Shown: positions 31,671 to 39,959 of the stretch, piece by piece | Layout of the letters: every line of letters begins with the position of its first letter | How positions within the stretch are numbered: the stretch's first letter is position 1 | Assembly (NCBI GenBank): GCA_017617935.1 | Contig: JAFZVF010000008.1 | Coordinates: 1 to 51,784, forward strand | Source: Clostridiales bacterium | GTDB taxonomy: Bacteria; Bacillota; Clostridia; Saccharofermentanales; Saccharofermentanaceae | DNA: 51,784 nucleotides | Direction of reading: 5' to 3' | Program-made: the position numbers and the translations under genes | Notes under the pieces: model-generated | The model's database searches: none | The model's input: the letters and a program-made list of their open reading frames with translations, nothing else | Told to the model about the DNA's origin: nothing

Positions 31671-32595
31671 GTCCGGCATGGCAAAGCTCAGGCTCAAAGT
31701 CGTCATCTGGTTCTGCGTGATCACATTTATAAACGGGATCCTTGATTCGTTATTAGATGCTGTCAGCGACAAGATTTCCTTTCTCGTTGAGACTAACGAA
31801 AAACTTGCAATTCCTGCAGTCTTCGGTTTCCTCTTCTTCAGGATCGCGCTTTTCTTACTTAGTGCCCTGATATTCTACATGCTGATCCGCAAAGAGATCC
31901 GCAAGGAAAGCGAGCGCCAGATCAGAGAGAACAATCTCCTCTACGCATCAGTCGCCCACGACTTGAAGACTCCGATCACTTCGATAAGCGGCTTTGCAAA
32001 AGCCCTTTCCGACGGCAAGATCCCCGACTCCGAGAAAGCCGAGATCTACGGCATAATCAGCAGCAAGTCAGACAACATGAACAGCCTCGTCGACGAGCTT
32101 TTCGAGTACTCGCAGCTGGGCACCGAAGAATATCAGCCAAAGCTTGAAAAGCTTGACGTCTGCGCCCTTCTCCGCGAGGTCGTCGCCGACAGTTACGGCT
32201 CGCTGGAAGTGCATTCGATCGAAGTTGAGATCGACATTCCTGAAACTTCAATTTGCGTTGACGCGGACCGCCGCGACCTTCGCCGCGCCCTCACCAATTT
32301 AGTGGCCAACACATACAAGCACAATCCCGACGGCATTAAGATGCTGGTCCGCGCCGCGTCGGACGGCGACCAATGCGTGATAACGATTGCCGATACCGGC
32401 GCTGAGATCCCCGACGGCGATGATGTTTTCGAGCCTTTCGTGACCGAGAATTCCTCAAGGACGCCCGGCCGCGGTACAGGCCTTGGCCTCGCCATTACGA
32501 AGCGCGTCATCGACAGGCACGGCGGGTCCATCGCTTTGTGCGCCATTGACGGCTACACAAAAGGCTTCGTCGTGAAGCTGAAATCAGCTTCTTAA
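31660..32595 (+). CDS. sensor histidine kinase
   Basis: A 311-residue kinase with two membrane helices (about 13-33 and 48-72) and only a short loop between them, so it likely senses within the membrane or through the adjacent transporter (intramembrane-sensing kinase pattern). Catalytic parts: S-V-A-H-D-L-K-T-P-I (His near residue 102), N-L-V-A-N-T-Y-K-H-N, D-T-G-A-E-I-P-D and G-R-G-T-G-L-G-L-A. It works with the OmpR-type regulator upstream, presumably controlling the BcrA-like transporter. Confidence 0.92.
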   Translation: MKNKSGMAKLRLKVVIWFCVITFINGILDSLLDAVSDKISFLVETNEKLAIPAVFGFLFFRIALFLLSALIFYMLIRKEIRKESERQIRENNLLYASVAHDLKTPITSISGFAKALSDGKIPDSEKAEIYGIISSKSDNMNSLVDELFEYSQLGTEEYQPKLEKLDVCALLREVVADSYGSLEVHSIEVEIDIPETSICVDADRRDLRRALTNLVANTYKHNPDGIKMLVRAASDGDQCVITIADTGAEIPDGDDVFEPFVTENSSRTPGRGTGLGLAITKRVIDRHGGSIALCAIDGYTKGFVVKLKSAS

Positions 32596-32599
32596 CAGA

Positions 32600-32723
32600 A
32601 TTCCATCTTTCGCTCCATCTTTTGTCACAAAATGAGGAGGTTGCGTGGAATAGAGGGCCAAATGTGCGTCCATTCCATCATTCGCTCCATCTTTTGTTAA
32701 AAAATGAGGAGGTTGCGTGGAAT
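32600..32723. repeat. tandem 52-bp palindromes (72-bp period)
   Basis: Two 52-bp copies, 32600-32651 and 32672-32723, differ at only 3 positions and are separated by 20 bp. Each begins ATTCCA and ends TGGAAT, with an inner near-palindrome CTCCATCTTTTGT/ACAAAATGAGGAG. The copies lie in the gap between the histidine kinase stop and the SulP promoter. Apart from the promoter, nothing else is seen in that 278-base region. Confidence 0.85.
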
Positions 32724-32806
32724 GACGGCAGGGACACGCATACTCTTCTGTTCAGACCGTTTACCAGAGGCGCCGCAAACGCCCTTACATTCGTGCAATA
32801 TATTAA

Positions 32807-32835
32807 TTGATACGGGTACCCCAAATCCTTATAAT
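32807..32835 (+). promoter_or_regulatory. promoter of the SulP transporter
   Basis: TTGATA, an exact 17-bp spacer and a perfect TATAAT. The predicted start near 32842 gives a leader of about 30 bases to the ATG at 32874. Confidence 0.75.
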
Positions 32836-32873
32836 TCGGAGGTTTGATCAAAGCGGTAATCAGAGGGGTACTT

Positions 32874-34535
32874 ATGAACGAATTTAAGCCGAAGCTTTTC
32901 TCAGTGCTGAAGAACTATTCGGGTTCCCAGCTCGTTAAGGATATCGTGGCAGGAATAATCGTAGCGATAATCGCGCTGCCTTTGTCGATCGCACTTGCGA
33001 TCGCCTCGGGCGTCACGCCTGAAGCGGGCATCTACACCGCGATCGTTGCGGGATTCATTGTGGCATTCTTGGGCGGAAGCCGCGTTCAGATCGCCGGCCC
33101 TACTGCTGCCTTTGCAACGATCGTTGCAGGCATCGTGCTGAAAGACGGCACGGAAGGCCTCATCGTCGCCTCCATCATGGCTGGCGTCATCCTCATCATC
33201 ATGGGCTTCTGCAGATTCGGAAGCCTCCTCAAATACATCCCCGACCCGATCACGACCGGCTTCACCGCAGGCATCGCCGTGACTCTCTTAATCGGCCAGA
33301 TCAAGGACTTCACGGGAATCTCATACCAGCACAGTGAAAAGCCGATCGAGACTGCCGAAAAGATCAAGGCCCTCATCGTGAATGGCTCTACGATCAACTG
33401 GCAGGCAGTCGGCATCGGTGCGCTCGCGCTCGTCATCCTCATCCTCAGCCAGATGTTCCTTAAGAAGATCCCCGGCTCGTTCATCGCGGTCATCGTTACC
33501 GCCGCAGTCGTTGAGATCTTTCACCTCGACGTCAACACGATCGGCAAACAGTTTGAAAACATCCAGGCGGGCCTTCCCCACCTTTCGATCACAGCTTCGA
33601 TGTTCTCTTTCGAGACCATCAGCGCGCAGATTTCCAACGCCGTTACGATCGCGTTCCTCGCAGGCGTTGAGTCGCTCCTTTCAGCAGTCGTTGCGGACAG
33701 CATGATCGGTTCCAAGCACAGGCCAAACGCGGAACTTGTCGCACAGGGCGTTGGCAACATCGCATCCGCGTGCCTCGGAGGAATTCCCGCAACGGGCGCG
33801 ATCGCAAGGACCGCGGCAAACATCAAGAACGGCGGAAGAACGCCTATTGCAGGCATGGTCCATTCCGTAACGCTGCTCCTCGTGGTCGTCTTTCTGATGC
33901 CTTACGCAAAGCTCATTCCGATGCCCTGCATCGCGGCTATCCTTTTCCAGGTCGCATACAACATGAGCGGCTGGAGAAGATTCGTAAACCAGGTCAAGAG
34001 CGCGCCCAAGAGCGACATTATCGTGCTGCTCCTCACGTTCGCGCTTACCGTCATCTTTGACCTCGTAGTCGCGATCGAAGTTGGCGTCATCCTTGCGGCA
34101 GTACTCTTCATGAAGAGGATGAGCGACGTTACTCAGGTCGCAGGCTGGAAGGATTTCGATCCCGAGAACGATCCCGACAGCATCGATCTCCGCGTACTCC
34201 CCAAGCACACCATCGTTTATGAGATAAACGGACCGATGTTCTTCGCGACTGCTGACAAGATCCTTCAGATCACGCCAAAGGAAGACACGAAGGCCCTGGT
34301 CCTCCGAATGAGGAGCGTCAGCGCCATTGACGCGACCGCAATGAGAAACCTCGAGATCCTTTTCGACAACTGCAGCAACAGGGGCGTGAAGCTCATCATG
34401 TCGCACGTCAACGAGCAGCCGATGAAGGTCATCCAGAAGGCGGGCTTCTACGACAAGGTCGGTGAAAAGAACTTCTGCGCGCACATCGACGACGCCCTTT
34501 CAAGAGCTCAGGAGATCGTTTCCGCCAAGGCGTAA
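32874..34535 (+). CDS. SulP-family anion transporter with STAS domain
   Basis: A 553-residue transporter: a ~410-residue membrane region with family motifs (A-L-P-L-S-I-A-L-A-I-A-S-G, G-G-S-R-V-Q-I-A-G-P-T-A-A-F) and a C-terminal STAS domain from about residue 440 (V-L-R-M-R-S-V-S-A-I-D-A-T-A-M). SulP members move sulfate, bicarbonate or other anions. I use the ATG with GAGGGG 5-6 bases upstream; an earlier TTG in the same frame has poor spacing. Own promoter, no neighbour in operon distance. Confidence 0.93.
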   Translation: MNEFKPKLFSVLKNYSGSQLVKDIVAGIIVAIIALPLSIALAIASGVTPEAGIYTAIVAGFIVAFLGGSRVQIAGPTAAFATIVAGIVLKDGTEGLIVASIMAGVILIIMGFCRFGSLLKYIPDPITTGFTAGIAVTLLIGQIKDFTGISYQHSEKPIETAEKIKALIVNGSTINWQAVGIGALALVILILSQMFLKKIPGSFIAVIVTAAVVEIFHLDVNTIGKQFENIQAGLPHLSITASMFSFETISAQISNAVTIAFLAGVESLLSAVVADSMIGSKHRPNAELVAQGVGNIASACLGGIPATGAIARTAANIKNGGRTPIAGMVHSVTLLLVVVFLMPYAKLIPMPCIAAILFQVAYNMSGWRRFVNQVKSAPKSDIIVLLLTFALTVIFDLVVAIEVGVILAAVLFMKRMSDVTQVAGWKDFDPENDPDSIDLRVLPKHTIVYEINGPMFFATADKILQITPKEDTKALVLRMRSVSAIDATAMRNLEILFDNCSNRGVKLIMSHVNEQPMKVIQKAGFYDKVGEKNFCAHIDDALSRAQEIVSAKA

Positions 34536-34654
34536 ACCGTTAATGTTCAAGGTTCTGGTTGGACAAATACGGGAACAGGATCGAAGAATAAAAATAATCC
34601 CGCGCGTACTGTATAATGAAGGCATCATTTGTGAAAGGCGGGGTGATCACCAAT

Positions 34655-35041
34655 ATGTCTGCTTTCATTACCATCGTTTGGTCATTGGCTTATCCGTTTC
34701 TGTACGGGCTCTTGATCTCAAGGCTCTTCGGCATCAAGAAGCCCCTCGACCAGTGGATCCTGGTCTGCCTTCAGATATCGTCATACGTCATCTCATTGGT
34801 ACTCTTTGTTATGGCCGGCTGGTGCATCAACGAGAGCAACCTGACTGTCAACACTCAACTTGCCAACGCCGTTGCGGCCGTGCTCGCCTTCTACACTCCG
34901 ATGTTCGTCTTCCACGGTCTGGTCTGGCAGTTCCTGTTAAGGGACAGAAAGCTCAACGGCTTCCTGATCTCCCTGATCTGCTGTTCGATCTTCGTGATCC
35001 CGATCATCATCGTCAGTTTTACAGGCAAATTCATCTTTTAA
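34655..35041 (+). CDS. small four-helix membrane protein
   Basis: About 128 residues with four predicted helices (near 2-22, 30-52, 65-88 and 98-120), no charged catalytic residues. It is not recognised. The upstream ATG in the same frame overlaps a TATAAT at 34612-34617 and is unlikely. The chosen ATG follows GGGGTGATC. First of a run of four membrane-protein genes ending at the terminator at 36790. Confidence 0.65.
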   Translation: MSAFITIVWSLAYPFLYGLLISRLFGIKKPLDQWILVCLQISSYVISLVLFVMAGWCINESNLTVNTQLANAVAAVLAFYTPMFVFHGLVWQFLLRDRKLNGFLISLICCSIFVIPIIIVSFTGKFIF

Positions 35042-35062
35042 GGCACAAGATCCGTCCAAGCC

Positions 35063-35425
35063 ATGCGAGCCCTCATACTGACGTTTGCGATATGCCTTCT
35101 GCTGACGGTGCTGCTCGAAGAAACGGCGGCGCTCATCATCGGAGTCAGAAAGGGCTTTGACCTTACGGTCATACTGTTTACGAACGTTCTGACAAACCCG
35201 ATCGCCGTCCTTTCCTGCATGCTTTTTGAAGCATTTGCCTCCATACCGAAAGTGGCATGCGTAGTAGTCATTGAGGCAGTCGTTTTCATCACCGAAGCCC
35301 TGATCTACAGGAAAGCCCTTTACGCCAAGAAACCCTCACCGTTCATTCTGTCGCTGATACTCAACGGAGTTTCATTTCTCATAGGCACTCCGATCGCGGC
35401 AAAGATACTCGATCTCATCGCTTAA
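35063..35425 (+). CDS. small hydrophobic membrane protein
   Basis: A 120-residue protein with three or four helices, starting R-A-L-I-L-T-F-A and with a E-E-T-A-A-L-I-I-G turn near residue 20. Family unknown. It follows the four-helix gene by 21 bases and precedes the MFS gene by 12 bases, so the three are likely one operon. Confidence 0.65.
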   Translation: MRALILTFAICLLLTVLLEETAALIIGVRKGFDLTVILFTNVLTNPIAVLSCMLFEAFASIPKVACVVVIEAVVFITEALIYRKALYAKKPSPFILSLILNGVSFLIGTPIAAKILDLIA

Positions 35426-35437
35426 GGAAGGAGCCAC

Positions 35438-36505
35438 ATGACCATCAGGAGCAGGGCCACAAAGGCCGCGGCACTTTACTTCGTATTACACCTCTTAAAC
35501 GAAGTGGTCTGCTACTTCATGCTCTACAGGATCTTCGAAGATCCGGTCTTCATAACGATGGTCGCGCTGATCTACAACTGCATCGCATTCGTCCCGCAAT
35601 TCTTCTGGGGCGCTTTAAGGGATCTTTTCGCAAAGTTCAGGCCAGGGATATTCTCCGTTCCTTTGCTCCTATCGGGCTTTCTCATTTTCTTCCTGGGCGG
35701 CGCAAAAGGCCCCCTGTTCTGGACTTCCCTGGTACTGCTTTCGATCGGAAACGCACTCATCCACGTCGCGGGCGCGGAGCACACGATAAGGACTTCGGGG
35801 GGCGCTCTCACGCCTGTCGCGGTCTTCGTCAGCGGCGGTTCGTTCGGCGTCATCCTGGGCCAGGTCCTTGCCTCTACAAACATGTCCTTCTGGTGGATCG
35901 CGCTTCTTTGCGCACTTATGCTGCCGCTGGTCTTCATCGGTGAGGCTTTGTATAAGGACAACCCGAAAGAAAGCGACGACTGCTCGGACTTCAACTACGT
36001 GATCCCCGGCAGGAAGGCCATAGTCGTTATCCTCGCGGTCTTCTTCATCGTCGCCGTCAGGGCCCTTATCGGAAACGAGATCCCGCTCGCATGGAAAACG
36101 ACTCTTACGCAGTCGGTACTCCTCTATGTGTTTATGGGCATCGGCAAGGCTTTGGGCGGCGTCCTGACCGACAAGATCGGCATGCGAAGGACCGCCTTCA
36201 TCAGCATTATCGGCGCGCTTCCCTTCCTCATCCTGGGCAACAAGCTCATGGTCGTTTCGCTTATCGGCATCATGTTCTTCAGCATGACGACCGCGGTGAC
36301 GATCGGCATGGCAGTCTCGGTCATGAAGATCGCGCCGGGAGCCGCGTTCGGCGTCACGACGATCGCGCTGTTCGTCGGCGCGACCATTTCCTGGTTTACG
36401 GGAGGCGGGAGCTTTTTGACGAACGTCATCATCATCGTGATAACTTCTGCAATATGTTTTCTAACGTCTATGTATATAATTAAACCGGAAAGAGAGGTAG
36501 CTTGA
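35438..36505 (+). CDS. MFS-type transporter
   Basis: A 355-residue protein with about eleven or twelve membrane helices and a central charged loop near residues 170-185 (N-P-K-E-S-D-D). The second half has the G-G-V-L-T-D-K-I-G-M-R-R loop, an MFS motif A-like sequence; the first-half motif (G-A-L-R-D-L-F-A-K-F) is weaker. Length is slightly below the usual ~400. Substrate unknown. GGAAGGAG-like ribosome binding site ahead of ATG. Confidence 0.8.
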   Translation: MTIRSRATKAAALYFVLHLLNEVVCYFMLYRIFEDPVFITMVALIYNCIAFVPQFFWGALRDLFAKFRPGIFSVPLLLSGFLIFFLGGAKGPLFWTSLVLLSIGNALIHVAGAEHTIRTSGGALTPVAVFVSGGSFGVILGQVLASTNMSFWWIALLCALMLPLVFIGEALYKDNPKESDDCSDFNYVIPGRKAIVVILAVFFIVAVRALIGNEIPLAWKTTLTQSVLLYVFMGIGKALGGVLTDKIGMRRTAFISIIGALPFLILGNKLMVVSLIGIMFFSMTTAVTIGMAVSVMKIAPGAAFGVTTIALFVGATISWFTGGGSFLTNVIIIVITSAICFLTSMYIIKPEREVA

Positions 36506-36506
36506 C

Positions 36507-36749
36507 ATGAATCCGAATATGTTCAATTTTGACGTTATGGGCGGCGGCAGCGGCGGCGCGGCAGCGTTATTGGCGCTTCTGGCGATGCTGGGCATCGTCA
36601 TCGCGATAGTGGCCGTGGTCGGAATCGCAAGTACGGTCGTTCTCATTATCCTCATAAACAAAAAGAGGAAGCAGAACAAGGAAGAGGACGCCACGAAGGC
36701 GGCGGCAGCAGCCACCGGCGCACAGCAGACTCCTCCCGCGGGAGCTTAA
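36507..36749 (+). CDS. small Gly/Ala-rich single-pass membrane protein
   Basis: An 80-residue protein: Asn/Phe start, a G-G-G-S-G-G-A-A-A turn, a membrane stretch at about 16-50, a K-K-R-K-Q-N-K anchor and an Ala/Thr/Pro-rich tail. It starts one base after the MFS stop codon, so the ribosome probably re-initiates (GAGAGG lies inside the MFS end). Function unknown. Confidence 0.6.
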   Translation: MNPNMFNFDVMGGGSGGAAALLALLAMLGIVIAIVAVVGIASTVVLIILINKKRKQNKEEDATKAAAAATGAQQTPPAGA

Positions 36750-36789
36750 TAAACCAGGGCTTTTCCCAGATCATTTACCCTGCTCAAAC

Positions 36790-36812
36790 AGGCACTTTTT
36801 CGTGCCTTTTTG
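36790..36812 (+). terminator. intrinsic terminator of the membrane-protein operon
   Basis: AGGCAC, a 6-base loop and GTGCCT followed directly by five T, about 40 bases after the 80-residue protein gene. Confidence 0.8.
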
Positions 36813-36842
36813 TATTTTCCTGAAAAATATTTTCGAAAAAAG

Positions 36843-36871
36843 TGTGAAATCCCATATGCTGGTTCGTCTTA
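36843..36871 (+). promoter_or_regulatory. candidate ECF-type promoter of the sigma factor operon
   Basis: GTGAAAT (36844-36850) and CGTCTTA (36865-36871) resemble the TGAAA and CGTC boxes of ECF sigma factors, 14 bases apart, which is slightly shorter than the usual spacing. They lie about 45 bases before the sigma factor start, suggesting the factor drives its own gene. Confidence 0.4.
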
Positions 36872-36911
36872 TGGGTGAGTACTCAAAAATCGAAAAGGAA
36901 GGTTATTCGAA

Positions 36912-37400
36912 ATGAATAATGAAGATGTATTGAGACTTTTCGATACGTATGCCGATGACGCGTTCCGCCTGGCATATTCGTATCTGGGCTCAAGACCTGA
37001 TGCCGAAGACGTTGTTCAGGACGTATTCGTAAAGCTCATCAGATCCGATATCTCCATCTCTAAAGGAAAAGAAAAGTCATATATCCTTACTATGGTCGCC
37101 AACAGGTGCAAGGACTTCAAGAGGTCCGCAGACGTCGTCTACAACGCGCCTTTCGATGATGCGGTCGAGGTAGGGTCAGAAGAGAATTTTGATGAAGATG
37201 ATACGGAAATGTATGCAGCAGTATCCGAACTTCCCGACAAACTCAGGGCTGCGGTCCATCTCCATTATTACGAAGGCTATTCCCTCAAAGAGATAGCCGA
37301 CATCCTGGAGATAGCCCCATCCGCAGTATCGATGAGACTTACCAGGGCGAAGGAAATCCTTAAGAAACGTTTTACGGGAGGTAGCCGCTATGCAGGATGA
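36912..37400 (+). CDS. ECF-type RNA polymerase sigma factor
   Basis: A 162-residue sigma-70 family protein with only regions 2 and 4. Region 2 contains A-F-R-L-A-Y-S-Y-L-G-S-R-P-D-A-E-D-V-V-Q (D-A-E-D is the typical core), and region 4 the helix-turn-helix Y-S-L-K-E-I-A-D-I-L-E-I-A-P-S-A-V-S-M-R. AAGGAAGG precedes ATG. It overlaps the next gene by 11 bases; that gene encodes a membrane-anchored partner that is probably the anti-sigma factor. Confidence 0.92.
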   Translation: MNNEDVLRLFDTYADDAFRLAYSYLGSRPDAEDVVQDVFVKLIRSDISISKGKEKSYILTMVANRCKDFKRSADVVYNAPFDDAVEVGSEENFDEDDTEMYAAVSELPDKLRAAVHLHYYEGYSLKEIADILEIAPSAVSMRLTRAKEILKKRFTGGSRYAG

Positions 37401-38295
37401 ATACGTAAAAGCTATCGAAAAGATAGAAATGGATAATGACAGGAAAATGGAAATGAGAAAAGCATTAGAACAGGAACTGGCTTCTTCCTCACCCAAGAAG
37501 CCCGCCAAGACAACACGCTTGTCCGGTGGTAAGAAAGCAGCGATCGCAGCTGCAGCAGTAGCAGTAACAATGACCGCGGTAATGTGCATCCCCACGACAA
37601 GGAGCGCCATCTACGCCGCAGCAAAGGCAATCTTCAACAAGCCGATCCCCGAAGGCGCGATCGACGAGTCCGCATATGAATCAAGCGCACGCGCAGAAAG
37701 AGTCATCCCTTCTGACATCCCGGATTACTCTTCACACGTCTCCGAAGTGGAGAAGCGCGACAAGGAAGAAGACGAGCACATGAAGAAGGTCACCGTCACA
37801 AAGCCCGACTACTTTAAGGACGACACGCTCAATGAACTCGCCAAGACCTATATGGAGCAGGGTTACAATATCATGATGCTCGAAAAGAATTGCGATCTGA
37901 TCCACTATTTCGAGAACTTCAAGGAAGCGGAATGGTACACCGAAGGCTTCTGGGTCTCCTACCACATCGGCGATAATGCCACCGGTTATTCCGGCTACAC
38001 GTTTGTGTTCAAAGCGACCGAAAAGCAGCTCCAGGGATATCTCGAGAATCAGCACTTAACGGTCAATATGGACAGGGAAGATCACAACCAGAAGAAAGTC
38101 AAATTCGGCGACTTCTGGAAGAAGAGCACTGACGCTGAAGGCAACGTCGTCTACAAGGCATCCTGGAAGGGACCTGAGCCTACAACAAAGCTCCTCCCTT
38201 CAGACAGAGCGCGCTTCACAAACTACGAGCTTACATATGACCCGACCTCACACATCGCAGTTTGCGTGATCGAAGACGGCGGCGGCATCGGCTGA
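37390..38295 (+). CDS. membrane protein paired with the ECF sigma (likely anti-sigma, DUF4367-like)
   Basis: A 301-residue protein: cytosolic N-terminus of ~53 residues, one membrane helix at about 53-75 (A-A-I-A-A-A-A-V-A-V-T), and a ~220-residue outer domain. The outer part recalls the DUF4367-type domains of Clostridial anti-sigma proteins, with a G-Y-N-I-M-M-L-E-K segment and a C-terminal Y-E-L-T-Y-D-P-T. The N-terminal segment would hold the sigma factor. It overlaps the sigma gene by 11 bases, which is typical for sigma/anti-sigma pairs. Confidence 0.75.
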   Translation: MQDEYVKAIEKIEMDNDRKMEMRKALEQELASSSPKKPAKTTRLSGGKKAAIAAAAVAVTMTAVMCIPTTRSAIYAAAKAIFNKPIPEGAIDESAYESSARAERVIPSDIPDYSSHVSEVEKRDKEEDEHMKKVTVTKPDYFKDDTLNELAKTYMEQGYNIMMLEKNCDLIHYFENFKEAEWYTEGFWVSYHIGDNATGYSGYTFVFKATEKQLQGYLENQHLTVNMDREDHNQKKVKFGDFWKKSTDAEGNVVYKASWKGPEPTTKLLPSDRARFTNYELTYDPTSHIAVCVIEDGGGIG

Positions 38296-38339
38296 ATCGA
38301 AAAGCTGTTGATCTGACAACTTATTGCCCATGTGAAACG

Positions 38340-38373
38340 GCCCTCCGAAGATTCCTTCGGGGGGCTGTTTATT
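38340..38373 (+). terminator. intrinsic terminator of the sigma operon
   Basis: An 11-bp stem (GCCCTCCGAAG with CTTCGGGGGGC, one G-U pair) with a 4-base loop and a TGTTTATTT tail, about 45 bases after the stop of the anti-sigma-like gene. Confidence 0.75.
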
Positions 38374-38421
38374 TCTGCTCCTTTTTGTGTGGTCAAATAG
38401 TGATAAAACCAAAAAGGCCTC

Positions 38422-39369
38422 TTACGTCAAATTCTTGTACTCTGCCACCACGCTTCCGTCTTCCCCGTTGACGACGATCCTGTAATCGCCCTTGGGGAGT
38501 TTCCCATAAAACGCGAGATTGAAATCGAGCTCAAGTTTTTTTCCTGCTGCCAGCGGAGCAGTGTTGGCAGGCAGCGTCGTGTATGCGTCATCTATGTTTG
38601 GGTCATGGTGAATGTAATACCAGTTGCCGTCTATCTTGACTTCCACGCGGACGAACAACGACTTGTCGCAAAACATCCATGTGCCGTCCCTTCCGTTCTC
38701 CAATTCGACCGTTACGACCGTACGGCCGTCGTCCACACGGATTCCTTTAACCGTTGCCTTGATGCCTTCAGCGAGCTTGTCCTCCGTAATATACGAGGGT
38801 GAAAGGCATTCAGTGTTCCATACGTTGTTCGCATGCATCAACGGACGGAAACACCTCAAAGACGAGATCTTTTCGGCTTCCGCGCTTCTCTTGCGGTCCT
38901 TTTCCCCGGCCTTCATGAACGGCCCAAAGTCAGGATTGCTCTTATAGACTTCACCCGAGGAAGTGATGAGGTAACCGTTGGACCATACCACGGTCTCAGC
39001 ATTGCTCCCGTTTCCCTTTATGCTTATTGGAGTGATCTTCAAAGCGTAAATGGGATAGGTCAGTTTGTCCTTCGTCCAATCGTCCGCCTTTCTCCCCTGC
39101 CAAGAACAGACTTTCTTCAAAAGCTTTGCGTTAGTCTTTTGCGCCTCGAGCGAATTGTCCAGGGAGATCATTTCCACGGTCTTTCCGTCATAGGAATAAA
39201 AGTCGAACTCATACCAGTCTGCGCTTCCGCCTTTGAGCGACTCAAGCTCGGGGATGTTTCTGTATCCTTGAAGATGGACCACGAAAAGATACACGAAGAG
39301 TATGGTCAATGCAAAAATCAAGACCGTAAGGACGCGTTCGTAATTCTTTCTCCACTTTTCCTTGTTCAC
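38422..39369 (-). CDS. membrane-anchored protein with C-terminal Ig-like domain
   Basis: A 315-residue protein with a basic start, a single membrane helix at about 14-33 and a long outer region. The C-terminal ~80 residues (from V-R-V-E-V-K-I-D-G-N-W-Y) have the pattern of the bacterial Ig-like domain in which a G-x-L-P-x-G-x-Y-R motif closes the fold (here Y-G-K-L-P-K-G-D-Y-R). The middle is unrecognised, with a Y-S-Y-D-G-K-T-V-E segment. Start is GTG, overlapping the HAD stop as GTGA. Function unknown. Confidence 0.75.
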   Translation of the reverse strand: MNKEKWRKNYERVLTVLIFALTILFVYLFVVHLQGYRNIPELESLKGGSADWYEFDFYSYDGKTVEMISLDNSLEAQKTNAKLLKKVCSWQGRKADDWTKDKLTYPIYALKITPISIKGNGSNAETVVWSNGYLITSSGEVYKSNPDFGPFMKAGEKDRKRSAEAEKISSLRCFRPLMHANNVWNTECLSPSYITEDKLAEGIKATVKGIRVDDGRTVVTVELENGRDGTWMFCDKSLFVRVEVKIDGNWYYIHHDPNIDDAYTTLPANTAPLAAGKKLELDFNLAFYGKLPKGDYRIVVNGEDGSVVAEYKNLT

Positions 39370-39956
39370 TTCAAGTTCTCAAAAACCGCATTGTAGTCGC
39401 CCTTGAAGACAAAGCCGTTCATGCCTGCTTTGCGGGCACCCGAAACGTTCTCTTCCCTGTCATCGACGAACAGGCATTCTTCAGCCACAAGACCGTATTT
39501 CGCAAGGAACGCCTGATAGATCTCAACTTCAGGCTTGAGCATTAGATAGTCGGAAGAAACGAACACGCCATTGAAAAATGAGAGCGGCAAAAACTTAGGA
39601 AAATACTCGTAGAAAAGGTCGCTCGCATTGGATAGGACGAAGACCCTGTAGCCGTCATTCTTCGCCTTCTCGCAAAACTCCCTTGCGCCGTCCAAAGGCT
39701 TCATGCAAACGTCCCAATGGTCCGCGCAGTTCCTCAAGGCCTCGTGAAATTTCGAGGGAACCCTGACCTTCACCAGGTCAAACCTGTCCTTGTCCTTTAT
39801 GTCGCCCCTGTCGCCCATCCACCATTCGGGCCCTCCGAAGAGCTCTTCCCTGATGACCTTCTTCTCCTCTTCAGAAGAGCAAAAGGTATTCAGCACAAAC
39901 TCCGGATTGAAGTCCAGAAGCACGTTTCCCATGTCCAATACGATGTTCTTTATCAT
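39366..39956 (-). CDS. HAD-superfamily hydrolase (YihX-like)
   Basis: A 196-residue HAD-IA phosphatase. Motif I is D-M-G-N-V-L-L-D-F (nucleophile Asp8; G and N in the next positions as in the YihX-type sugar phosphatases), then V-L-S-N-A-S (motif II), and F-V-D-D-R-E-E-N-V (motif IV). The cap is the usual small helical one. Likely dephosphorylates a small sugar phosphate or related metabolite. It overlaps the gene after it by 4 bases and lies 3 bases from the zinc-ribbon gene before it. Confidence 0.88.
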   Translation of the reverse strand: MIKNIVLDMGNVLLDFNPEFVLNTFCSSEEEKKVIREELFGGPEWWMGDRGDIKDKDRFDLVKVRVPSKFHEALRNCADHWDVCMKPLDGAREFCEKAKNDGYRVFVLSNASDLFYEYFPKFLPLSFFNGVFVSSDYLMLKPEVEIYQAFLAKYGLVAEECLFVDDREENVSGARKAGMNGFVFKGDYNAVFENLK

Positions 39957-39959
39957 GCG

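Noticed and set aside
34589..34617. Promoter at TATAAT 34612 for the small membrane-protein operon
   Set aside because: The -10 is perfect, but no -35 of quality lies 15-19 bases upstream and the box overlaps the possible earlier ATG, so I did not list it as a feature.
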